Shown: one piece after another, positions 16,828-23,797 of the stretch
Position numbering within the stretch: position 1 is the first letter of the stretch
How the letters are laid out: each line of letters begins with the position of its first letter
Assembly: GCF_024171735.1 (NCBI RefSeq)
Contig: NZ_JAMTCH010000005.1
Span: forward strand, 372,001-436,000
Source: Prauserella alba
Lineage (GTDB): Bacteria; Actinomycetota; Actinomycetes; Mycobacteriales; Pseudonocardiaceae
Reading direction: 5' to 3'
Length of the DNA stretch: 64,000 bases
Position numbers and translations under genes: made by a program
Notes under the pieces: generated by a model
What the model was told of the DNA's origin: nothing
What the model saw: only the letters and a program-made list of their open reading frames with translations
The model's database searches: none

Positions 16828-17994
16828 ATGACCACGCCCACGACGACGACCACGGCACCGACCGGATCGGGCGCCGCGCCCGCTGGCGCGGGTACGGCCG
16901 CCCGCTTACGCAACGGCGAACTACGCCGCATGGTCGCCCAGCACCTGGCCCAAGACCCGGGCGCCGCGTTGACCCCCGGCCGGATCGCTGCCGCATTGGG
17001 CCGGTCATCCGGGGCCGTGGGCAACGCGCTGGCTACCCTGGCCACACGCGGCCAAGCCCGACAAGTCGGCACCAACCCCGTGACCTACCAGGCCACCGAC
17101 ACCACCCGCGACGCGGCAACCGCCGCAGCCACCACGCGGCAAACCGCCGCATCCGCTGCCCACCCCCAGCACACGGGGGCCGCCGGATCCGCGATCGTGA
17201 CCGGCCCCGTTCGGCGGCCGAACGGGCAGATGTACCACCCGCGCAAACTGTCGGGCCTGTCGGACGTGACCGCGTTGCGACGGCTACGCGAGGCAGGCGT
17301 GCCCGCCCTGATGTACGGACCGCCCGGAACCGGGAAGACGTCGGTCGTGGAAGCCGCGTTCGACGACCTGATCACGGTGCCCGGCGACAGCGACACCGTG
17401 ACCGACGATTTCGTCGGCTCCTACACCCAGACTCCCGACGGGCGCTACGAATTCGCCTACGGTCCGTTGGTCACGGCCATGCGCGAAGGGCGCGCGTTGT
17501 TCATCGACGATGCCACGTTGATCCCGCCCACCGTGTTGGCCGTGGTCTATCCCGCCATGGACGGGCGGCGCCAGATCATCCTCAAGACGCACAAGAACGA
17601 AGTGATCTACGCGGCGCCCGGGTTCTACGTCGTGGCCGGACACAACCCCGGCGTGCACGGGGCCGTCCTCACCGACGCCCTGTCGTCCCGGTTCGCCGCC
17701 CAGATCCACGTTTCCACCGACTACGACCTCGCCGCGCAACTGAAGATCGACAACAAGGCGGTCCGGGTCGCGCGGAATCTGGCAGCGCGGCTCGAGAAGG
17801 GTGAGATCGGGTGGGCGCCGCAACTGCGGGAACTGATCGCGTTCAACCGGATCGCCGAGGTACTGGGCACCGCCGCCGCTGCCGGGAACCTGGTCGGCAT
17901 CGCACCGGAAGCCGACCGCGACGTGGTCGCCGAGACCGTGCGCAACGTCTTCGGCGCCGATATGGCCCCGTTGTCACTGGGACCGCAGTTCTGA
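16828..17994 (+). CDS. MoxR-type AAA+ ATPase with N-terminal winged helix
   Basis: A 388-residue protein. Residues 28-90 form a winged helix-turn-helix-like domain (LRRMVAQHLAQDPG...RIAAALGRSSGAVGNALATL), then a linker, then an AAA+ module of MoxR type: Walker A GPPGTGKT (164-171), Walker B LFIDDA (224-229), sensor 1 VVAGHNPG (about 268-275) and the arginine segment SSRF. MoxR proteins act as chaperone-like remodelling ATPases together with vWA proteins, and the next gene is exactly such a partner (35 bases downstream). ATG 16828 follows GGAAAGGA. The winged helix fused to MoxR is unusual and resembles a domain of the protein encoded at 20696-21448. Confidence 0.82.
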   Translation: MTTPTTTTTAPTGSGAAPAGAGTAARLRNGELRRMVAQHLAQDPGAALTPGRIAAALGRSSGAVGNALATLATRGQARQVGTNPVTYQATDTTRDAATAAATTRQTAASAAHPQHTGAAGSAIVTGPVRRPNGQMYHPRKLSGLSDVTALRRLREAGVPALMYGPPGTGKTSVVEAAFDDLITVPGDSDTVTDDFVGSYTQTPDGRYEFAYGPLVTAMREGRALFIDDATLIPPTVLAVVYPAMDGRRQIILKTHKNEVIYAAPGFYVVAGHNPGVHGAVLTDALSSRFAAQIHVSTDYDLAAQLKIDNKAVRVARNLAARLEKGEIGWAPQLRELIAFNRIAEVLGTAAAAGNLVGIAPEADRDVVAETVRNVFGADMAPLSLGPQF

Positions 17995-18029
17995 CCCGAA
18001 CCCACTTCCCAGAAAGGGGCACGCCCGCC

Positions 18030-19799
18030 ATGAGTACCCACATCGCCGCGCCCACCGCGCCACCGACTGCCGTGTTCCCCACCACGCCGGGATGGTTGAC
18101 CTTGTCGGCCGCGTTCGGCGACGAGGTGCCCGCGATCGCCGACCGCGACGACCTCGTCGTGACCGTGGCGCCCGGGGCCGGACGTGGCGCTCCTGCCTGT
18201 TTCGTTCCGGACGTGGCGACGATCGAAGTCGACGGCTCGCACATCGACGCCCACGTCGACCCCGCCACCGTGGCCCCGCATCGCGTCGGCGACCGCAAAC
18301 GCTACGGGGTCGCGTGGGGACTGCTCACCCACGAGTGCGCACACGCCAAACATTCCCAATGGCGCGCCCCCACCACCGCGCCACCTGGAGCGCGTGCAGC
18401 GGCCGAACTGCTGGAAGAGTCCCGCATCGAGGCCGCCCACCTGCGCAGACGCCCGGCCGACCGGTACTGGCTGCGGGCCAGTGCCACCAACCTCATCCTC
18501 GCCGACACCCAGGCCACCGCAGGACAAGGTCCGGCCATGACCGCCGACGACGCCGCACGCTGCGCGGCGCTGCTGCTGGCCCGAGTGGACGGCGGCGTGC
18601 TCACCACCGCCGAAACTGCCCCGGTGGCCACCGTGATCGACAGCCTTCTCGGCAGTACCACCCGCGAGGCCCTGCGTGAGATCTGGCAGCAGGCCCACAC
18701 CACGGCCGACGACGACGCCGAGGCCATGATCGAACTCGGCCGACGCTGGTGCGTAGCACTGGGCACCGACCCCCACCAACAACCGCCCACCCCCGGCACA
18801 TCCACCCCCACGGCCGGGTCGGCCGACAGCGGCGCCCAGCCCAGTGGCGCGCCCCCGTCGCCACTGACGGAAGCCGTGGCCGCGACAACCCAGGCCGTGC
18901 GCCGCGCCGTGGCCACCGCACCCGCGCCGAGTGATCCGGTCACCCGCAAGCTCGAGGCCCGTGCGGCCGACGACGAGGCCCGCGAGCGGGCCCGGTCCAG
19001 TGCCCGCGCCGTCTTCAACGGAGGTCGTTCCGCGCGGCGCCGGGGTGCCCCGCTACGTGGCACCCGCACGCCAACCCACAGCGAACGGAACGCCGCACGA
19101 CAGCTGGCCCGCGCCCTGACCACGGCCGGGACCCGCGAACGCACTCCGACCAAAACCCGCTCGACCGCGCCCCCGGGACGACTGAGCATGCGCGGGGCCA
19201 TGGCCGCCGACGCTCAACGTGCGGCCGGTGCGATCCCCACCGCCGAACCGTTCACGCGCACCACCCGTACCACTGTGCCTGCCCCGCCACTACGTATCGG
19301 GATCGCGTGCGACGTGTCCGGTTCCATGGCCTCCTTCGCCGAGCCCACCGCGTCGGCCGCGTGGATTCTGGCCGAAGCCACCCGCCACACCGCCGTCGTA
19401 GCCACCAGCGCGGCCGTGATCTTCGGGCACACGGTCCGTCCGGTCACCCATCCCGGCACCACACCGCCGCACGTCACCGAGTTCGGCACCGGCGACCGGG
19501 CCCACCAGATCGACACCGCGATCAGCGCCCTCGACGGTGCCCTCAACCTGGGCCGACCCGACGCCGCGCGCCTGTTGGTGATCATCTCCGATGGGCGCTT
19601 CGAAACAGCCACCAAAGCCCCCGCTCAGCGCGACCTCGACCGTCTCCGCGCCAACGGGTGTGGCGTGCTGTGGCTCGAACCTCACACGGGCGGCAACGAG
19701 CCCATGCGCGGCGCGACCGTGCACACCCTCACCGACCCGACCACCACGGCCCGCGCGATCGGCCGCGCCGCCACCGCAGCCCTGCGCGCCGCCCACTAA
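18030..19799 (+). CDS. vWA-domain protein with HExxH-like metallopeptidase domain
   Basis: A 589-residue protein in two parts. The N-terminal part carries LLTHECAHAKH (zinc-binding HECAH at 101-105) and, 24 residues later, ELLEESRIEA, where a glutamate could be the third ligand, as in the metallopeptidase domain that accompanies vWA-like proteins. After a disordered arginine-rich middle (about 250-400) comes a vWA domain with the MIDAS motif DVSGSM (428-433) and LVIISDGRF. MoxR and vWA proteins form chaperone pairs; here the partner also has a protease-like site. It starts at ATG 18030 after AAAGGGG. The substrate is unknown. Confidence 0.8.
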   Translation: MSTHIAAPTAPPTAVFPTTPGWLTLSAAFGDEVPAIADRDDLVVTVAPGAGRGAPACFVPDVATIEVDGSHIDAHVDPATVAPHRVGDRKRYGVAWGLLTHECAHAKHSQWRAPTTAPPGARAAAELLEESRIEAAHLRRRPADRYWLRASATNLILADTQATAGQGPAMTADDAARCAALLLARVDGGVLTTAETAPVATVIDSLLGSTTREALREIWQQAHTTADDDAEAMIELGRRWCVALGTDPHQQPPTPGTSTPTAGSADSGAQPSGAPPSPLTEAVAATTQAVRRAVATAPAPSDPVTRKLEARAADDEARERARSSARAVFNGGRSARRRGAPLRGTRTPTHSERNAARQLARALTTAGTRERTPTKTRSTAPPGRLSMRGAMAADAQRAAGAIPTAEPFTRTTRTTVPAPPLRIGIACDVSGSMASFAEPTASAAWILAEATRHTAVVATSAAVIFGHTVRPVTHPGTTPPHVTEFGTGDRAHQIDTAISALDGALNLGRPDAARLLVIISDGRFETATKAPAQRDLDRLRANGCGVLWLEPHTGGNEPMRGATVHTLTDPTTTARAIGRAATAALRAAH

Positions 19800-19901
19800 C
19801 CCCGCACGCGACGACCGCGTAGCCGCCGCCGCGCGTGTGCGGCCCCGTGTCCCCACCGGCTGCGCCGCCCGACAGCCACACCGGAAAGGACACCCGCAGC
19901 C

Positions 19902-20228
19902 ATGATCGACCCACCCGCGCCCGCCTACATCACCCTCGACGACAACACCATCGGTACGCGGCAGCGCTACACCTATATCCGTATCGTGCGCAGCGGCGAC
20001 CATCGCATCCGAGTGCGCATCGATCGCGATACCTACCGTGCCCAATCGAGCGCGACCGCCGAGGTTCTCTCCGAGCATCTGACCTGGACCCACCTTGTCT
20101 CGGAAGATCCGAGTACCTGGCACGACCAGACCACCCCACCCGGGCACTGGTCGGTGCACTGTTCCCACGAACTCGCAGACCTCGCCGAACGCCTGCTTAT
20201 CCGCGCGACGACCGTGCTCAACGGCTAA
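19902..20228 (+). CDS. Hypothetical protein, 108 aa
   Basis: A 108-residue soluble protein with a regular beta-strand pattern (YITLDDNTIG...RYTYIRIVRSGDHRIRVRIDRD) followed by a helical end (HELADLAERLLIRATTVL). No known family is evident. ATG 19902 follows GGAAAGGA in a context nearly identical to that of the MoxR gene. It lies 102 bases after the vWA gene and 5 bases before the next small gene, consistent with one operon. Confidence 0.5.
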   Translation: MIDPPAPAYITLDDNTIGTRQRYTYIRIVRSGDHRIRVRIDRDTYRAQSSATAEVLSEHLTWTHLVSEDPSTWHDQTTPPGHWSVHCSHELADLAERLLIRATTVLNG

Positions 20229-20233
20229 CCGCC

Positions 20234-20491
20234 ATGCGACCCCGCGCCTGCCACCACGACGCCGGACCAGCATCATCCGACCGAGGTCGGCGCCTTACCT
20301 GGGCTGTGGTGGCCGTACTGCTACCCGGCCCTTGGACCCCGGTGGTCGTGGCCGCCTACCTTCTGCGCCGCACCATCGAACGCATGGGGGACGCCGAGTC
20401 CCGCCCGCTGCCGGGCGGGACCACGCCGCACCATTCCTGCCCGCGCGGCGATGCCAGGGAACGCAGCAACCCCTACAGATTGCGCCGGTGA
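20234..20491 (+). CDS. Small single-pass membrane protein
   Basis: An 85-residue protein with one hydrophobic segment (LTWAVVAVLLPGPWTPVVVAAYLL, about residues 22-45) between basic ends. It begins 5 bases after the previous stop. No family is recognised. It could anchor the MoxR/vWA complex at the membrane, but only its position suggests this. No clear ribosome site precedes ATG 20234, so translation is probably coupled to the upstream gene. Confidence 0.4.
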   Translation: MRPRACHHDAGPASSDRGRRLTWAVVAVLLPGPWTPVVVAAYLLRRTIERMGDAESRPLPGGTTPHHSCPRGDARERSNPYRLRR

Positions 20492-20554
20492 CGGCCCGCA
20501 CCCACCACAAACCCCACCGTGGCGTATATGTCCACACGAGACACACGTTCGTTG

Positions 20555-20600
20555 TTGACAGCGTTCTTGACATCAACGCCCGTATCGAGCGTCCATACAC
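20555..20600 (+). promoter_or_regulatory. Possible promoter with two TTGACA hexamers
   Basis: Two perfect -35-like hexamers TTGACA lie at 20555-20560 and 20567-20572 in a locally less GC-rich stretch, about 95-140 bases before the start of the winged-helix gene at 20696. The best -10 candidate (CATACA near 20594) is poorly spaced. Tandem or overlapping promoters for the 20696 gene are possible. Confidence 0.25.
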
Positions 20601-20695
20601 GTGTCGCCCACAACGCCGGATGCGCACCGGCGGGCACACACGCCCCGGCCGGGGCATGACCACCAAATCCCAACAACCTACCCAGGGAGTTCGTC

Positions 20696-21448
20696 ATGTC
20701 CCACAACACAACCACCCCGCGGCACCTTCGGGTCGTCACCAACTCCGACCCGGCCCCGCTCACCGCCGAAGACAAGGTCCGCGCCGCCTTGGCCGCGAAT
20801 CCCGGCACCCGCACCGGCGCCCTGGCCAAGATCGCTGGAGTGGGCCGCTCGACTGCGGCGAAAATTCTCGTCGCTTGGGATCGCGACGGCACCGCCGTGC
20901 GCACCCCCGGTGACAGCCCCCAGAATCCCGACACCTGGATCCTGGCATCCACGCTCGACGACAACACCCACGCCGCGCCGCCCGTGCCCGGTGACACGGT
21001 GAGCGCTGCGACGTCGACCGCTGACGCCGGCGGCGCGCCCGCTCCCGTGTCCGGCCGTGATAACACCCCAAGCGACGACGCGAACACCGGCGCCCGTGCG
21101 GCCGCGACGTCCACACCGGTCGGTGCTGACGTCACCGGTTCGACCGACGCCGCCACCCCGGCGAGCGGCGCCACCGCGGCCACGCCTGCCCCGTCAACCG
21201 CGCCCCGGCCGCGACTGGCCAAGGGCGGTCTGCGCGCGCTTGTCGCGGCCTACCTCGCGGACCACCCTGGCGAAAGCTTCGGACCCGCCCGCATCGGCAC
21301 CGACCTCCAACGCTCCGGTGGTGCGGTCAACAACGCCCTCGAGAAACTCACTGCTGAGGGCTATGCCGTCAAAACCTGCCTCGCACCGAAACGCTTCGCC
21401 CTCAACCTTGGACACGTCGGGGAGCGAAGCACCGACGAGTCGGAGTGA
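20696..21448 (+). CDS. Protein with two winged-helix domains
   Basis: A 250-residue protein with a DNA-binding-like domain at each end and a disordered Ala/Thr/Pro linker between. The N-terminal one (KVRAALAANPGTRTGALAKIAGVGRSTAAKILVAW, about 28-62) is helix-turn-helix-like; the C-terminal one (LRALVAAYLADHPG...RIGTDLQRSGGAVNNALEKL, about 180-220) closely parallels the N-terminal domain of the MoxR-like ATPase at 16828. ATG 20696 follows CCAGGGAG with 6 bases spacing. Likely a regulator of the cassette or a DNA-binding component; the target is unknown. Confidence 0.6.
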   Translation: MSHNTTTPRHLRVVTNSDPAPLTAEDKVRAALAANPGTRTGALAKIAGVGRSTAAKILVAWDRDGTAVRTPGDSPQNPDTWILASTLDDNTHAAPPVPGDTVSAATSTADAGGAPAPVSGRDNTPSDDANTGARAAATSTPVGADVTGSTDAATPASGATAATPAPSTAPRPRLAKGGLRALVAAYLADHPGESFGPARIGTDLQRSGGAVNNALEKLTAEGYAVKTCLAPKRFALNLGHVGERSTDESE

Positions 21449-21506
21449 CCGGCGAGGCAGTCCGGCCCGTGGGGCGGGGCCCATGAATCCGGCGCGCATG
21501 CTCCGG

Positions 21507-21540
21507 CGACGAAGGTCGCCTCGTACGCCAACCTTCGTCG
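21507..21540. terminator. Inverted repeat between convergent genes
   Basis: CGACGAAGGT (21507-21516) and ACCTTCGTCG (21531-21540) are perfectly complementary around a 14-base loop. The site lies between the convergent stops at 21448 and 21578 and probably ends transcription from both sides. It lacks a strong T-run, as is common in high-GC actinobacteria. Confidence 0.5.
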
Positions 21541-21577
21541 TCTGTATCCGGTTGCGGAATGATGAGCTCGATCGGTC

Positions 21578-22567
21578 CTATGTGGTCGGTCGAGTCGCGC
21601 CTGCGTAGTCGTCGCCGGGGTGGCGGTAGTTATCGATTTTGACGACCTCGCCGAAGTCGGGGGCGTGGATCATCTTGCCGTTGCCGATGTAGAGGCCGAC
21701 GTGGTGAATTTGGGCGGGGGTGCCGTAGTGGACGAGGTCTCCGGGGTGGAGTGGTTGTCCGTCCGGGACGGGGGTGCCCGAGTGGTACTGGGTGTGAGCG
21801 GTGCGAGGGAGGTCGATGCCTGCCGCGCGATAGGCCGCGGTAGTCAGGCCGGAGCAATCGAATCCGGCGTGGCCGCCGTCCGGACCGTTCCCACCCCACA
21901 CGTAGGGAAGGCCACGTTGTCCGCAGGCGTAGTTGATCGCGGTACGTGCGGCGGCGGTGGGAGCGTGGATGGTGGCGCAGTTGCTGGTGCCGATCGTCGC
22001 GGAGACAGGCTGACAGCGAACGTCGGTCAAGGCCGCGACGACGGTGCGTGCGGTGGGTTCGTGCCGGGCGTAGGCGTTGGGGAATCCGGAGCGTTGGACG
22101 GCTTGCGCGGCGTCGGTGATGCTCATGTCCTGCCAGCCGTGGACGGCTTTGAGATGCGTGTAGAACTGGGTGGCTGCGTAGCTGGGAGTGGTGATCTGCT
22201 GCCGGGTTCCCCAACCCATGGACGGGCGTTGTTGGAAGAGGCCGAGGCTGTCGCGGTCGCCGTAGTCGAGGTTGCGGAGGCGGGATTCCTGGAGCGCGGC
22301 GGCGATCGCAACTACCCAGCCTCGCCGCGGTACGCCCTGTTGTCGGCCGACCGCGACGATGGTGGCGGCGTGGTCCATTTGCTCACCGCTCAAACCCGCA
22401 ACTTGTTGGGCCGCTGTGGCGCCGGTGTGACAGCCAGCGGCGTCTGCAGAGGGCTCGGTGTTGCCTAGGGCGCCGACGATTCCGCCCGCTGCCGCGCCGA
22501 CGAGGGCGATCACGGCCACGACCAGTGCTCCGCCGCTGGTACCGAGTTTCGTCGCCATCACGGGCAT
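21578..22567 (-). CDS. NlpC/P60 cell-wall hydrolase of the conjugation operon
   Basis: A 329-residue secreted or anchored hydrolase. A hydrophobic segment (residues 12-34) is followed by a lytic-transglycosylase-like region (AAALQESRLRNLDYG...SLGLFQQRPS, 89-115, with Glu94 as the probable acid) and an NlpC/P60 peptidase domain with Cys238 (FDCSGL), His289 (HHVGLYIG) and His301. Proteins of this double layout (VirB1-like) open the peptidoglycan for actinobacterial conjugation machines. It is the last gene of the minus-strand transfer operon, 27 bases after the replication-relaxation gene. Two in-frame ATGs (22567, 22558) are close together after GAAGGGAG. Confidence 0.85.
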   Translation of the reverse strand: MPVMATKLGTSGGALVVAVIALVGAAAGGIVGALGNTEPSADAAGCHTGATAAQQVAGLSGEQMDHAATIVAVGRQQGVPRRGWVVAIAAALQESRLRNLDYGDRDSLGLFQQRPSMGWGTRQQITTPSYAATQFYTHLKAVHGWQDMSITDAAQAVQRSGFPNAYARHEPTARTVVAALTDVRCQPVSATIGTSNCATIHAPTAAARTAINYACGQRGLPYVWGGNGPDGGHAGFDCSGLTTAAYRAAGIDLPRTAHTQYHSGTPVPDGQPLHPGDLVHYGTPAQIHHVGLYIGNGKMIHAPDFGEVVKIDNYRHPGDDYAGATRPTT

Positions 22568-22594
22568 GCGCTCCCTTCGTGGCGGTTGTCGCGT

Positions 22595-23677
22595 TCAGTG
22601 GCGGGGCTGGCGGTTGGGTGTGGCCGCCGGTGGTGTGGGGCGCGGCGGTGGCAGGCGGTAGGGCGAGGCCGTCTGGGGGTCGACGGTGTCGCCGGTGGTG
22701 TCGAGGTCGGTGGTGGGTGGGGCTAGCGAGGGCCAGGCGCCGGGAAGGTCGGTGAGGGAGTAGCGGGGCCCGGAGCGGTGGGCGCGGGCCGAGGTCAGGG
22801 GAAGCCAGACGTCTTGGGCGGGGCTGGGGTGCGGCGCGACCGGGTCGAGCAGGTCGGCAGCGGCGGTGGCGACGGGCACTGTGGCGGGGTGGTCGAGTTC
22901 GGCGTGAATGCGGGCGAGTGCGGTGCGCACGCCGGCCTCGCGGCGTGTGGTGGGCAGCCACAGCAGCACGGGGGTGGCGATGCCGGTGGATTCGGCCAGG
23001 CGGGCGTAGCCGAGTAGTTTGCGTGCGACTTTGGTCAGTGTTTCGGTGCCGGTGTCGAACTCGAGGAAGAACTCCACGTCGCTGGCGCGCCTGGTGGTGT
23101 GGGTGTGCCAGCGGCCGTAGCTGTCGGGGATCACGAGGTCACCGAAGTGGCGGGCGCAGCGGGTTTCGGACCACCACGCCGTCAGCTCCATGCGCCCGCT
23201 GCCTGGAGGGGTGTGGCGGGTGTGGGCGATCAGTGAGGTGAAGAAGTCGTTGATGCCCGTGGTGTGGGCGAGGCGTTGGTTGTGGGCGATGGCCATGGCC
23301 CGGTCGTGGCGGTAGCCGAGTTCGGTCGGCTCGAGGCCGTGTTCGGCGGCCAGAACTGCGGCTCCGGCGGGTCCGAGGACGTAGTGCATGGGTGCCGAGC
23401 CGCGTTGCCGGAAGGGCTGGAATCGGCTGACCGCGCGCCACAAGTACAGCTCACGCAGGCGTTGTCGGGTGGCGCGGCCGGAGGGGAAGGCGGCGTCCTG
23501 GATGTGGCTGCTGGTCAGCACTCGGTGCTCGTGCAGCATCGCCAGGATCCATTTGTCGCGGGCGGTCAGCCGCGTGGCGAGCATTGCGTGATGCTCGATC
23601 GAGCCCGCCGTCCGCGGGGTGCGACTCTGCGGGCGCGGGCTACGTAGTGCGTGTTGGCGGGTGGGCGTGGTGATCAC
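22595..23677 (-). CDS. Replication-relaxation family protein
   Basis: A 360-residue protein resembling the replication-relaxation (Replic_Relax) family found in actinobacterial plasmids and conjugative elements: LTARDKWILAMLHEHRVLTSSHIQDAAF gives an N-terminal winged helix, followed by RRASDVEFFLEFDTGTETLTKVARKLLGY, a conserved block that looks like a nuclease-type core (D, E-x-D). I use GTG 23677 because AAGGGAG lies 7 bases upstream; the frame is open to 23779. In such elements it is thought to take part in DNA processing for transfer, which matters here because no classical relaxase is visible in the window. Confidence 0.72.
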   Translation of the reverse strand: MITTPTRQHALRSPRPQSRTPRTAGSIEHHAMLATRLTARDKWILAMLHEHRVLTSSHIQDAAFPSGRATRQRLRELYLWRAVSRFQPFRQRGSAPMHYVLGPAGAAVLAAEHGLEPTELGYRHDRAMAIAHNQRLAHTTGINDFFTSLIAHTRHTPPGSGRMELTAWWSETRCARHFGDLVIPDSYGRWHTHTTRRASDVEFFLEFDTGTETLTKVARKLLGYARLAESTGIATPVLLWLPTTRREAGVRTALARIHAELDHPATVPVATAAADLLDPVAPHPSPAQDVWLPLTSARAHRSGPRYSLTDLPGAWPSLAPPTTDLDTTGDTVDPQTASPYRLPPPRPTPPAATPNRQPRH

Positions 23678-23797
23678 GACGCGGCTCCCTTGCGTATCAA
23701 CAGGGTGTGGATACCGGTGTGGGCAGATGGCCCGAAGAGCCCCCGAAGGGTCCAGGCCGATCGGCAGATGGCGCACCACTGGTTGCGGCGGCGAGGC

